From Citrus sinensis (lineage: Eukaryota; Streptophyta; Magnoliopsida; Sapindales; Rutaceae): a DNA stretch of 64,000 bases. Both the position numbers and the translations under genes were made by a program. This document shows positions 49,334 through 60,745 of the stretch, in pieces (position 1 is the first letter of the stretch; every line of letters begins with the position of its first letter). The notes under the pieces are model-generated. The model searched no databases. It worked only from the letters and a program-made list of their open reading frames with translations, and was not told the DNA's origin. The stretch covers positions 2,666,001 to 2,730,000 of the forward strand of contig NC_068562.1 of assembly GCF_022201045.2 (NCBI RefSeq), written 5' to 3'.

Positions 49334-51316
49334 TCATCTACTTAGATTAGATCGTACTCATTCAAAATTATTTAGATTGTGAGTATGGAGATTTTAAAAA
49401 TTATCCAATTGGATATTGGACGGACATAAATATTATTTATTTTATCTATTGTAGATCCTTATATTCAGTTTTAAGATTTCTAATTTGATGAAATTAAAAT
49501 TGAAAAAAAGAAACAAACCTGCTGTGTTTTTAAAAACAGCCTTATTAAATGATGATGATGATGATAATACTTAATTTTAAAAATTGTATACAAAAAATAA
49601 ATCCAATAATGTTATGTGACATTGCCGGTAACACTATTTCGTACCATCAAACCTTTGTGATCTATGCAATAGTACTGATTTCATTAATTAAAAAAAAATT
49701 GTAATGTCCAAAAGGGTGATGGAAGCTTAGCGCCAACATCAAATAGGAGTAGAGTACTGTAACAATGATCAAACTCATTGGATGTCACCGACATTGATTC
49801 AATTAGCGATGCATTTCGGCGGTGCGAAAAATGACTCAAGTTGTTGCCATCCTTTAGGGTGACATTTGCACCATCATCATTTAGTTTCTGTCGTCAAATT
49901 TAGTACTGTTGCATAGGATTGGGTCTATGGGGGGTTAAAAACCACTCTTGGGACTACCGAGAGATGAATGAAGTTAAATAATTTAATATTTATTCTCTGA
50001 GCACCAATTGTTTTTTTAGAAGAATATGCATCTAAAACTGGATATGAATATGACCTATTTATTATGAATAATTAAGAATTTATCGCATATATAAATAATA
50101 TTCATAGTCATCCATATCCGGCTTGCCAATCCTCGTGAATATAATTCCTTGGCAGGAATCAGGATTAATTGATTACTTAGAGAAGTAGATTCCACTTGAT
50201 GTCTGGATTTGACCCTCTTGCTCGTTCCCGTTTCGTGCGATATATGAATGAAACTGTTCCCATTAATTCACAAGGCTTAAGCCTTAAGCTGCTAAAATTC
50301 ATTCCAGTTTCTAAAATTTTGCCCGCAGATTATGCGCTCTTAACATATTGCCTTTCTACAACCTTGCCAAATTCTCCGTATATAACGCCCGTAATCGGTC
50401 CTCTGACGAAGGGCATCTGTTAATATTGTTTATGAATTTGTGTCAAAATCTTAGACAAAGGTTTAAAGCTCTCGGCCAAAAATTTGGGGTATGTTGGAGA
50501 AAGAAACCCGACACGGCGTGAAACACACGCATACATACGCAGTGAAGACAGGAACTTATTGAAAATGGAAACATCAATTATACGTACGTTGAACCACTTG
50601 CAAGCACATTGCGCGTTAGGCATCATCCATTTCAATTCCAATTCCCATTAAAGAGCAGTACTAATAACCAAACCTAGCTACAGGGTACATATGCCTAGAG
50701 AAGGCAACGTCTGGACAAACACATTATAATTTAGGCAATTGTCAATTATAGACAACTAAAAATCAATTAGTCAATTAAAAATGTTTAATTTTTTCAACTT
50801 TGTAATCTAACTGGCATACAGCCATTTACTTGGAAGAACAATCTGTCACTTTGTCTTTGAGAGCAAAGTGAACCTAAAAAGATACAACGGATGCAGCTTT
50901 TTTATTTTCCTAATCAATTAACTCAATGGTTAGGCTCGTGATTTTCACACCCTGTATGCGTGCGTGAGATTGAGACACACGCATATGCATTATTAAAATG
51001 GACAGTGGTCAATCAACGTCGGGACCCTTTACGAAGCTGCCATGCAATTTCCTCGCCACTAAAAGTCTTTAAGTTATTATTCACTCTTTTCAGTATCAAT
51101 CTTCCAAGCAACTTCATGCCAACTATATTGGTTAATCTTTCAAAGCAGCAATAAAGATTCACTGTGATGCCAGTTCATACATATAAATATAGAGTATTGA
51201 TCTGGTCCAATTATATTGGTAAATCTTTTAAACTTTATCAAAGTTGAGAATTTTTTTCAAATTTTAATAAACTTGAGATCCTAAATTAAAACATTTCTTC
51301 GGTATACATATATCAC
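49334..51316. other. Intergenic DNA upstream of the CML gene
   Basis: No gene supported. Near 50924-50995, AATGGTTAGGCTCGTGATTT followed by a GTGAGATTGAGAC block resembles a tRNA-like A/B-box pair and may be a SINE head, but no poly(A) tail or target duplication was found. Confidence 0.45.
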
Positions 51317-51324
51317 TATAAAAG
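51317..51324 (+). promoter_or_regulatory. TATA box of the CML41-like gene
   Basis: TATAAAAG, 80 bases before the start codon. It is the best-spaced TATA box in the window and implies a leader of about 50 bases. Confidence 0.6.
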
Positions 51325-51396
51325 CAGCTGTTACGTGAATCTATATTAATTGTTAAGAGTGTTATATATTGACATATCCATTAACAAGGAAAACAT

Positions 51397-52011
51397 ATGG
51401 CAACCGATGATAACAAGGTTGCAGGTTCTAAGCCATCTAATTCTAAGTGGTTCTTTTCTAACAAGGGTCATGGGTTAAGCCTTCACCGTCGTCGATCAAA
51501 GTCAAAGTCTAGTTCTTCATCGTCAACAACAACAACAACATTAAGCTCTCCAAACTCCTCCTTGTCTGCATGCGAACCCAAAAAGATCACAAAAGAAGAT
51601 GAGTTGAAGCAAGTCTTTCGTCATTTTGATGGTGATGGAGACGGGAAAATTTCGGCTCTCGAACTTAGGGCTTACTTTGGTTCCATTGGTGAGTACATGT
51701 CATACGAAGAGGCTCGAGCAGCGATTGATGATTTTGACACCGATGGTGACAGTTTATTGGATTTTCAAGATTTCACGAGGATGCTGCTCAAAGACGATCG
51801 AGGCGATGGCGATGACGAGGATCTGAAGAAGGCCTTTGAGATGTTTGAATTGGAGAAGAAAGGGTGCATAACTCCAAAAGGTTTGCAAAGGATGTTGAAT
51901 CGCCTTGGAGATTCTAAATCTTATGACGAGTGCGTTGCCATGATTCAAGTCTTTGATACTGATGGCAACGGAGTTCTTGATTATCATGAGTTTTCCCAAA
52001 TGATGGCTTAA
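51397..52011 (+). CDS. CML41: CML41-like calmodulin-like calcium sensor
   Basis: 204 residues, one exon. The N-terminal 65 residues are Ser/Thr- and Arg/Lys-rich (HRRRSKSKSSSS then TTTTT), an extension that calmodulin lacks. Four EF-hand positions follow. Loop 1 (78-89, DGDGDGKISALE) is canonical. Loop 2 (114-125, DTDGDSLLDFQD) has Ser for Gly at position 6 and Asp for Glu at position 12. Loop 3 (151-162, ELEKKGCITPKG) has lost most calcium ligands. Loop 4 (187-198, DTDGNGVLDYHE) is canonical. Three calcium-binding loops at most are therefore expected. Length and layout match Arabidopsis CML41, which acts at plasmodesmata in flagellin-induced callose closure; the same role here is inference. 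A TATA box stands 80 bases upstream. Confidence 0.85.
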   Translation: MATDDNKVAGSKPSNSKWFFSNKGHGLSLHRRRSKSKSSSSSSTTTTTLSSPNSSLSACEPKKITKEDELKQVFRHFDGDGDGKISALELRAYFGSIGEYMSYEEARAAIDDFDTDGDSLLDFQDFTRMLLKDDRGDGDDEDLKKAFEMFELEKKGCITPKGLQRMLNRLGDSKSYDECVAMIQVFDTDGNGVLDYHEFSQMMA

Positions 52012-52459
52012 TTACTATTTATTTGCTACCTACGTGCCCACTTTCGAATTAAGTTGTTGTGTAAATTAATTTATTATTATAACCATCTCTCTCGTGGTTA
52101 AGACAAAAAATAAAAATAAAATTATCATATCTCTCTAAATAGTTTCCTTAATAGATTTTATATAATTTATTTGTATAAATAAATTTATATGTATTTCTTT
52201 TCTTATGATGATGATAGACTCACTTTTTTTAAAAAAAATATAAAAAATTTTTGATTTTAATTTATTAAAAATTATTATTTTTATTTGTGAATGATATCTC
52301 CATTTTATTAAAATAAAGATATCTTCGTTAGAAAAAATTATATATATTTATTGTTTAATAAACTAAACATAAATATATTCTTTCCCTTTGAGTCATAAAA
52401 AGGATATTTGAAAATAATTGAATTGAAATATGATATGGTATAATTCTACTAAATTTTTC
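52012..52459. other. 3' region of the CML gene and AT-rich DNA
   Basis: Probable 3' UTR followed by AT-rich sequence. No coding frame recognised. Confidence 0.5.
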
Positions 52460-52474
52460 ATTCTTTTTCTTTTT

Positions 52475-52693
52475 GTTGTCTGAACCACGAGGTGGCTCCA
52501 AGTAGGCCTCAACTGTAAGAGACACTTTTAAGTCCTTATCACAACCCAAATTAATTTCCGTTCGCACCGGGTTGACCCATAAAGGATAAAATGCTGGTCA
52601 AAGAAGTGATTCTATACAAGAGCGAAGCTTGAACTCTTAACCTCTTTTAAAGAGTGAGAGTGCCGAACCACTCATACCAACCAACTTTGGTTA
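52475..52693 (-). mobile_element. tRNA-derived SINE, 219 bp
   Basis: Read on the minus strand, the head GGTATGAGTGGTTCGGCAC resembles the A-box region of a Ser/Leu tRNA (52668-52679), and GAGTTCAAGCTTC (52624-52636) resembles a pol III B box at suitable spacing. The body continues to a GCC-TACTTGGAGCCACC segment and ends near CAGACAAC. The element is bracketed by a 15/16-base direct repeat, AAAAAGAAAAAGAAT in the minus sense (52460-52474 and 52694-52709), differing by one A. These are the features of a plant SINE mobilised by a LINE. The minus-strand open frame crossing it is not a gene. Confidence 0.75.
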
Positions 52694-52709
52694 ATTCTTT
52701 TTTCTTTTT

Positions 52710-54818
52710 AAGAGATAAGGTAAGGTATAAAATATCGTAAAGTTGTGCCATCGTTGAACTAAAAGAGCATGTATATATTCATGTCATGCCATCTGTAGAA
52801 AAAATCCTTAATTAACGCAGAAGCAAGTTTGGCGGGTATCTGTATATTAATATTTATTAGGAAAACTTATCGAAAGAAACAACATTATTAGCTTTAAGCA
52901 AGACATTTGCCCGGGGCGAGTGACTTTTTTAGAAGCTTTTTCGGTTGCCCATCGGACTCCAGCTGGATTGTCGGACAGGTAACGACTAAAGGTTAGATGC
53001 TGCACAGGTAAGGATTAGAATTTTGTGATACACAAATTTTTAACCTTTAGAGGCTTTTTTGTTCTTTTTAAAACCTTAGAAAAGCAAAAGAGAAATTTTA
53101 TTTAAAAATATTCATTAAAAAAAAAAAACAGACAGATGAATAAGTTGATAGTTGGGAAACTATTTGCTACGGTGAGCGACCGACTCACTGTTTTATTGCG
53201 CATTCAGCACGTGTCCATTGTATTTTCTATACTTTTATTAGTTTTATTCTTTTTTTTTCGTATCCAATATCTTATATTCTTATTTGACTTAAATATCATG
53301 AAGTGGAGTTATTAGAACCCATCAAAGTGCTCTCTAAACTTATTTTTAAAAAATAAATTCATTATAAAAAATTTAAAATTTGAAAATCTTAAAATGACCC
53401 TTCACTAATCACTTTCTCTTATTACCTTATAACTGAATATTCTCTCTCAACTCTCATGTTCTACAAAATAAACACTCAAATTCACTCTTTTTTTTAATTC
53501 TTTTTTTTTTTTGCATGCCATGAACTATATTTCATGCTTTCTATATATAATAACTTTTTTTTCTTATATTCATTAGCTCTTGCATTTGGTAAAAATTAAT
53601 TTCTTAATATTCATTAACTTTTATAACAGTTAAAATTTTGTTGATGTTTTTTTCAAATGGTAGGTTTTGTTCCTCTTGACTAGTGATAATTATTTGCAGG
53701 TAAAAGAATACATCTTAATGAATTTATGAAAATTTGTAAAATTAAAAAGAGAAACAAAATAAATGGTTAATTAAGTAATTTTCTAAAAATTATTTACATA
53801 ATAAAATTCTTAATTGAAAAGAAGGTGCAGAGAAAAAATTGCCAGGTTCAAATAACCTCACCTAAAATCATCCCATATGTTTATGATAATTATAGCCATA
53901 CCACTTCCAATTTTACCCCATTACCTCTTTAAAGGTCAAACATAATGTATTTTGAGCACGTCTCCTAGTTACTTCTCTAAGAGTATTACTAAAAGGCTAA
54001 TCAAATGAAATAAGAGAAGAGGAGAAGAGAAAAAAACCCAAAAAAAAAAAAAGAGGAGATATTCATTGTCAAACCAAACAATGTATATTGAAATTCATCC
54101 TTAATTTCTCTTTCCTTTTCTTTAAACGTCTTACCTCTCCTCTCATTTCTTCCCATGAAAAATGAGAAGGATATTTGTGAAGAAACAACGACAATAAGCA
54201 ATGCAACTACAATAATTACGTTGACTGTATTCTTTGAACTTTAGGGGACAATTTTTTTTTTTAATGCATCATGTTTACATTAAATAAAAGAAAATAAATG
54301 ATATAGTATTTCTCAGTAAAAGAATCATACTTTAATCCATCAATAGGAACATATTCAAATAAATAGAATTGTATATGTATAAAAAAAAATGAAGAGCGGT
54401 TAATAGGAGAGTCGAGAGATGACATGGATCCTCAGGGATTTCCGGGCCTTCGGCCATGCAAGTTCAATTACAACTGCCTGTCTGAGACCATTTCAGCAAT
54501 TTTCTTTTTCGTAGGACCAGGATTTGCAGGAAGGTGTCCAAATGTCGGCGTAGAACAGAATTCAGAACTGGGAGGGAGAGTCCTGAGGATGTAAAGTCAA
54601 AACAATACTGGAACGGTTGTTCCGACGCCACGTCACCAAGGGGTAGGTTAGAGAAACGACTTTATGTAATTTGGACTTTGTATTGCACTAGTATTGTATT
54701 GGTATAGCCAGCTATATTGGTCCTTTTTGTGTGCTTTAATTTGTTCACAAAATCTATATCTATTTAATATAACTATCTAATGAAAAAGGAATTTCCTTTG
54801 CATGCTTTAAAAGACTCT
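52710..54818. other. Intergenic DNA, no supported gene
   Basis: Mostly AT-rich. A less AT-rich segment at 54410-54650 is broken by stops in all frames and may be a decayed repeat. No gene recognised. Confidence 0.5.
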
Positions 54819-55524
54819 GGCCCCGTTTGGGATTGAAGTTGAAACTCAATAAGCTGCTTATTTTATAATTTTTGATAAAAATAGTGTTTTGTAAATTTTG
54901 TAAAAGCAGCTTATTTCATAATTTTCTCCATTTCGTCAGCAGCTTTTAAAAACAGGTAGAGGGTTACTTTTCGTAATCAACTTATTCAATAAGATACTAT
55001 GCCTTTTTAAAATACTTATTGTAACCTTAATATTTTGATAAAAAGACAATTATATCGTACTTATCCATAAACCATAATATATCAATCATTAGATATTATA
55101 TAACTGCCACAATTTTATTGCAAAAAAATTATTGTGAATGTAATACATGTTACTTTTTATTTTATTTAGATTATGTAAAAGTATAAATTTTTATCATATT
55201 TTATGTAATAGATTATAAAGTTTTTCATATTTTTCTTAATTGAGTTTTTTAATTAATTTTACATATTTAAGAAAAAAATGTGTAAACAATTTATTAAACA
55301 TAAAATTAAAAAAATTAAAACGTATATCCATTTTGGTCATTATATAATACAACAACACTTTCGTAATAAGATTTACCAAATGCATGTACTTTACTTTTCA
55401 AACTCACAGCAGCCGTCATAGCATAGGTTACCAAACACCAAGCTACTTTTTTAATCAGCAGCTTATTTCATCTGTACAGTACAACCAGCTTATTTCATCA
55501 ACCTCTGCAATCTCAAACTGGCCC
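54819..55524. mobile_element. MITE-like element, about 706 bp, GGCCCCGTTTGG ends
   Basis: GGCCCCGTTTGGGATTG at the left and the inverse GGGCCAGTTTGAGATTG at the right match at 14 of 17 positions. Just inside both ends, the motif 'agcagcttatttcat' or its complement is repeated several times. Such GGCCC-GTTTGG ends occur in Harbinger- or hAT-type MITEs. The flanks (TCT left, TAA right) do not give a clear duplication, so the insertion is old or the ends are slightly off. Confidence 0.5.
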
Positions 55525-56396
55525 TAAATATTGAAGAGAGAGAAGCACTATCTCATTTTAAAAATCTTATTTAGAGAGTTTTTTAAGAACTCTTTTTATT
55601 AATATAATTTTTAAATAATTAGTAAAATCTCATTTGAAGAGTTTTTAATAATAGCTTCGGGTGTAAATTTATATTTAGCTTTGTATAATACTATAATATG
55701 ACTCGACTAATTTCTCGAATAATATGATATTTGGGAATCTGTTTCAACGTAACTACGGAACTTCACTGCATGCATCATGGTCCAAAGTCAAACTTTTTGG
55801 CTGCAGTTGAGTTTTGAGGACATTTTCCACCTATATGGTAGAGGTAGACAGCAATAGCAGCGGTACCAATTATGAAAGATATATCTGGGCAATTTACCTA
55901 TTTGGGTTGGAAATTGTCTTATTGTCATCAATATCCAATTTATATATGTAGATACAATTCACCAGTGTAGAAGCACTTGCTGTACTGTTTTTTTTTTTTT
56001 TTTTTACATGCATTTCAAATTCCGTGTCTAATTATTTATTTATCAGTTGAATGTTAAGGCTGTATCTGCACGTCCGATTTCTCAATTTCGTTTATTTTCG
56101 GAATATTCTTTCATAACTATATATAAAGAGAAAAATAAAAAAATCATTTTCTGAATACGGACTTAATCAAACACATAGATAACACATAGATTTATGTGCT
56201 CGTTCAAACATGTTATATCATGATGGGAGAGGGTCAACGGTGCTGTCCCCAACTCCCCGTCATCCTACTCTGTAAGAATGATTCTTCTTTGAAATAGAAT
56301 TCCATGACCATGACTGGCCGCTAAATGATACCCTGGATATTTCCTTTTAAGCAACGTTTTGGCGTACCCCCGTTTGATCTTTCTTCTAATTTCATC
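55525..56396 (+). promoter_or_regulatory. Upstream region of the first LysM receptor gene
   Basis: Holds a TATATAAA at 56120-56127, about 270 bases before the start codon. An AATTCCATGACCATGACTGG stretch follows with upstream ATGs; the frame of one of them (56325) joins the coding frame but would add 24 residues before the signal peptide. Confidence 0.4.
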
Positions 56397-58295
56397 ATGG
56401 CTTTTCTTTCTTTCGCTTATGTTTTGATCACTTTGTTCATTCTGTGCTTCTCTTCTCCGATTCATGCCCAACAGCCATATGTTGGACTTGCCACAACAGA
56501 TTGTAACAATGCAGATACTACTTCCAATTCAAATTCTGCTCTTGGATACTCCTGTAATGGCCTCAACAAGAGTTGTCGAGCTTACCTTACCTTCAGGTCT
56601 CAACCTCCTTTCAACACCGTTGCTTCCATCTCTACACTCTTGGGATCTGAACCATCTCTGCTCTCCCAAATAAACTCTGTTTCTGAGACTGCAACACTTG
56701 AAACAAACAGGTTGGTTATAGTTCCTGTCAACTGCTCTTGTTCAGGTCAGTATTACCAATCAAACACAACCTATACTATTCAGAATGGAGACACTTATCT
56801 TTTCATTGCAAATAACACCTTTCAAGGTCTGTCAACCTGCCAAGCACTAGAGGATCAAAACGGTAGTCCCACCAATTTAATTATAGGTGCAGGAGTCACC
56901 GTTCCTCTTAGATGCGCCTGTCCCACAGAGAACCAGACAGATGAGGGTTTCCCATTTCTGCTGAGCTATGTAGTTGCTGAGGGTGACACTGTCAGTGGAA
57001 TTAGTTCAAGATTTGGTGTGGATACTGGTGGGATTCTTCAAGCTAATAGCCTTTCAGGATCAAACATTTTTCCCTTCACTACACTTCTCATTCCTCTAGA
57101 AAACCCGCCAACAAGTTCTCAAACAGTAGAGCCGCCTTCTTCAACTCCAGTTACTCCACCTTCTCCTCCTGCTAACTCTTCCTCCGAAGATGGCTCGAAC
57201 AAAACGTGGATTTATATTGTTGCAGGGGTTCTTGGAGGAATCACACTCACGTTGATCTTTGGCGCCATCATTTTCTGTAAATTCTTCTATACAAAGAAGA
57301 AGGAACCTGATTCAGTTGTGGTTTCTGGTAGCTTTCAGGCAAATGAAAAACCAATGAACAAGAAATTTGATGAGGAATCTCAGGATTTCTTGGAGAGTAT
57401 ATCTGGTGTAGCTCAATCCCTTAAAGTCTATAGTTTCAAGGAACTGCAATCTGCAACAGATAATTTCAGCTTCACTTGTCGGATTCAAGGATCCGTTTAT
57501 CGTGGCAAAATCAATGGTGGTTTTGCTGCTATTAAAAAAGTGAATGGAGATGTCTCCAAGGAGATAGCTTTATTAAACAAGATCAACCACTCTAATCTTA
57601 TCCTCCTTTCCGGGGTATGTTTCAACGAGGGAAACTGGTATCTGGTTTATGAGTATGCGGTCAACGGAACATTGAGTGATTGGGTTTTCAGCAACAAGAA
57701 TGAAGGACAGTATTTGGATTGGAAACAGAGAATACAGATAGCTTTAGATGTGGCCACAGGTCTTAATTATCTGCATAGCTTCACCAACCCTCCTCATGTT
57801 CACAAAGATATAAATAGCAGCAATGTACTTCTTGACAGTGACCTCAGGGCTAAGATAGCAAACTTTTCTATGGCAAGGCCAGCAGAAGGGCAAGAAGGCG
57901 AGTTTGCCTTGACAAGGCATGTTGTTGGGACTAAAGGTTACATGGCTCCTGAGTACTTGGAAAATGGTCTAGTCTCCACAAAACTCGATGTCTATGCGTT
58001 CGGAGTTCTCATACTGGAGATGCTTACTGGAAAAGAGGCTGCTGCACTTCATGCAGAGGAAAACAATATGCATTTATCTGACGTCCTAAATGCTGTGCTT
58101 ACCAAGGAAGATGGAGAGGAGAGTTTAAGGCACTTTATAGACCCTACTCTGCTAGGGAATTATCCTTTGGAACTTGCCTTATTGGTGATCAGATTGATTA
58201 ATGGTTGCTTAAAGAAAGACCCCACAGACCGCCCAACTATGCATGAAATAGAGCATTCTCTCTCAAATATCTTGAATGCTTCATTCAATTGGTAA
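56397..58295 (+). CDS. LysM receptor-like kinase, LYK4/LYK5 type (pseudokinase)
   Basis: 632 residues, intronless. The start at 56397 is preferred over an in-frame ATG at 56325 because it places a signal peptide (about residues 1-24) at the N-terminus. The ectodomain has three LysM regions with the family cysteines, including the CSC (113-115) and CAC (173-175) pairs and several N-glycosylation sites. A Pro/Ser-rich linker (236-262) precedes a membrane span (about 271-295). The kinase domain (about 355-625) keeps the beta-3 lysine (K380), but it has HKD (469-471) for HRD and NFS (489-491) for DFG, and no Gly-rich loop (IQGSVYRG). It is thus probably inactive, like Arabidopsis LYK4 and LYK5, which bind chitin oligomers and signal through CERK1. 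A second copy lies 3.9 kb downstream. Confidence 0.93.
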   Translation: MAFLSFAYVLITLFILCFSSPIHAQQPYVGLATTDCNNADTTSNSNSALGYSCNGLNKSCRAYLTFRSQPPFNTVASISTLLGSEPSLLSQINSVSETATLETNRLVIVPVNCSCSGQYYQSNTTYTIQNGDTYLFIANNTFQGLSTCQALEDQNGSPTNLIIGAGVTVPLRCACPTENQTDEGFPFLLSYVVAEGDTVSGISSRFGVDTGGILQANSLSGSNIFPFTTLLIPLENPPTSSQTVEPPSSTPVTPPSPPANSSSEDGSNKTWIYIVAGVLGGITLTLIFGAIIFCKFFYTKKKEPDSVVVSGSFQANEKPMNKKFDEESQDFLESISGVAQSLKVYSFKELQSATDNFSFTCRIQGSVYRGKINGGFAAIKKVNGDVSKEIALLNKINHSNLILLSGVCFNEGNWYLVYEYAVNGTLSDWVFSNKNEGQYLDWKQRIQIALDVATGLNYLHSFTNPPHVHKDINSSNVLLDSDLRAKIANFSMARPAEGQEGEFALTRHVVGTKGYMAPEYLENGLVSTKLDVYAFGVLILEMLTGKEAAALHAEENNMHLSDVLNAVLTKEDGEESLRHFIDPTLLGNYPLELALLVIRLINGCLKKDPTDRPTMHEIEHSLSNILNASFNW

Positions 58296-59567
58296 TTGTC
58301 ATTGTAATAGGATTTTCTTTGTTGGAGTTCTTGTAGCTTGTTGCATGATGAGTTCAATGTAATAATTAGTTTGATTTTTTTATTTGGAAATAGCGAGCAA
58401 AAGTAGAGTGCCCCCCATTACAATCAATCAGAGATAGTTTTCAGTTTCAGTTGGAACATCATCAGAATTCTGGTCATGCATTACCATTTGGCCATTTTGC
58501 ATGTCTCATAATCTTTTTTTTTTTTTTTGGTGGCCAAAATTCTTTTAAACGCACACTATTTATACTTCCGAATTGTGGGTGACCTTATAAATTCTCAAAC
58601 GTAATTGGCATTTTTCGAATGTGTGATTGTCACACCATTATCAATTTTATTATTATTTATTGCAATAACCATGATGATTATTACTATTTAAAAAATTGTT
58701 AATAATAATAATAATAATAATTTAATTGAGGATAAAAGTGAAAATATGAAATTTAGATAGAGTAAAATAGCAAGTTCAAGGAATGAAAACTTGCTTCCCA
58801 ATCAAGTTTTCATTCTTTAATCCTAAAAATATATTGGCCCCCATATGTTTCATTCTCATTTATCTTTTTATTTTAACAAATAAACACTATCAATTATTCT
58901 CATTCTAAATTCTAATTCCCCAATCCCATAAGTAAAAACACTATTAGTTTATTATTATTTTGATATTGGAATGATTTAATTCATTTATAATTATTTATTG
59001 AATAATAAAATAGAAACCACCACTGCTATTAGGGAATTTTGTCGCCTCTGTTGAACATTCCATTTTCATCGATGGACTGTGGTCACTTAAATAACCTTTA
59101 GTGTTAAATTTTTTTACTAATAAATTTAAAATATATCAATTTAATAATAAATAATAATATAAAATATTAGAAAATATAAAATTACAGTCTACGTTAGCTA
59201 TATCAAACATGAAACTATACTCCAACCCTGTATTTAATTTTGCATAGTGCATCACCAAACATCTCAATATAAAATACACAAATGCAAATACAATCATACG
59301 AATAATAAATATTATACCAATGCGGGGCACACGAAACGCTCCTGTAACAGAAACATACATATATCATTATATATACTGCAAATATATAATGATATGCTTT
59401 TCTGGGTAAAAGAAAAAGTAAAGCAAATTGGAAGGCTCTGTTTGCGCGAGGAACCAGTTCGGAGAATCCTGGATTACAAGTGATTAAAATTCAGAGATTT
59501 GATAATTGATCAGAGGCGAAAGCATTAGGTGGAAAAAAAAAGGGCGCTTACAGACGCGGAAAGAAGT
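58296..59567. other. Intergenic DNA between the first LysM receptor and COR413
   Basis: The first part is probably 3' UTR. The interval includes copy C of the trinucleotide-core family (58650-58950). Nothing coding was recognised. Confidence 0.5.
58650..58950. mobile_element. Copy C (partial) of the MITE-like family
   Basis: The right end (AACAAATAAACAC... to AATTCCCCAATCCCATAAGT, 58876-58932) matches the right end of copy A by eye. A (TAA)n run (58701-58722) forms the core. The left end is not identifiable. Confidence 0.4.
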
Positions 59568-59574
59568 TATAAAA
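59568..59574 (+). promoter_or_regulatory. Possible TATA box of the COR413-like gene
   Basis: TATAAAA, 69 bases before the chosen start codon, implying a short leader of about 40 bases. Confidence 0.4.
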
Positions 59575-59636
59575 AAGGATCTCAATCCTCAAAGTGAAGA
59601 AGAGAGATGCGGCTGAGTGATTAAGGAAGAAGTTTA

Positions 59637-60745
59637 ATGGGATTTATGGATCTAGCCCAAGGTGTTACTCTAACAGAGTTGGGTTCCAGTAGTAGAGCTC
59701 GAGCCAGCTTGCAGTGGGGTGGAACCATTGCAGCCCTGTGAGTCACCCTCATTTATATTTTCATACCTTTATTTTATTTTATTTGTTAATTTTATGTTCT
59801 TTTTATATCTCCGCTCTCCGGCTTCCAGGATTCATGGTAATAAAAATTTTGTTTGTTCTTTATTTTTTATGGACTTCAATTCAACGAACACCACGAAATC
59901 TTGGCTCTTGATTAAAATTTTTTTGAGATATTTTATCTTGTTTCTCCGGTGTCATTTTCTTCTGCTACCTTTGATTCTCTTATTACCTCTTATATATTCT
60001 AAATATGAATTTAAAATTGAAGACAAACATGTAATAGTTTATACACTAAGAATTCAAGTCTCTTGTTCTAACGCGGCTTATTGGCATATACTAGTGACTT
60101 TTTTTTTTTCCTTTCATTTTTTATTTTCTCTTGCAGATTCTTGTTACTTATGAACAGAACAGGACGGAGATCACATATGCAAACTAACCTTCTAGTGTTG
60201 TATCTCTTCACCAGTTTCCCAACCGTGCTATTCAAAATCTTAAGGTGCTTGTCAACTTTTTCTATTGTGCCTCAGTTATATGCTTGTAGATTTATTTACT
60301 GGAAGAACCAACCTAATGATGCAGGGGTCAGTTTGGTTGTTGGGTTGCCTGTCTTGCTGTTGGAGCGAACCTTTTTTATCCTAAAACCTTTCCAGGTTTG
60401 AAATTCTTATTGATCATAACTAATTCTTCTTTCTTTCTTTTTTTCTTGGCATAAGGTATATTAGCTGCAATGTTTAGAATATTTCTTGATAAATGTTATG
60501 TCTTGCCCATATACACAGTTGCTCGATTTATCCTATTTGTCATAACACCAGCCTGGCTGGCTAATGGACTACGTGAGGGCATTGCTGCTGGTGTCTATTG
60601 TCTCATAATTGGGGTTTTAGTAATTATAACAGAGATTCGAGGTATTGGTGGATTTAGGAATTGTGAATGTAATTTACATAGCTTTAGTTATTGTCTTGGT
60701 GTAGCTTTCTTGTTCTTCTTTACTGTGTTGTATCTATGCTCGTGA
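59637..60745 (+). CDS. COR413 (WCOR413) family cold-acclimation membrane protein
   Basis: Four exons, 59637-59737, 60137-60244, 60325-60395 and 60519-60745, with GT-AG introns and matching phases, join to 507 bases (168 residues). Several hydrophobic segments are present. Segments recognised from the plant COR413 plasma-membrane family are LLMNRTGRRSHMQTNLLVLYL, the RGQFGCWVA stretch at the exon 2-3 join, and TEIRGIGGFRNC. COR413 proteins are multispanning proteins induced by cold, drought or ABA; their biochemical function is not firmly known. The start is the first ATG after an in-frame stop at 59622. The protein is about 30 residues shorter at the N-terminus than typical members, so a further 5' exon is possible. 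It lies between the two LysM receptor copies on the same strand. Confidence 0.82.

Noticed and set aside
50924-50995. tRNA-like A/B-box pair
   Set aside because: The possible boxes are loose, no cloverleaf can be built and no SINE end or duplication is seen. Not called as a feature.
56325-56396. In-frame upstream ATG of the first LysM receptor
   Set aside because: It would put 24 residues before the signal peptide, which starts at the ATG at 56397. The second copy also aligns only from there.
60470-60745. Frame starting at 60470 as an independent 91-residue protein
   Set aside because: The segment before 60519 is intron with a clear acceptor; the rest is the last exon of the COR413-like gene.
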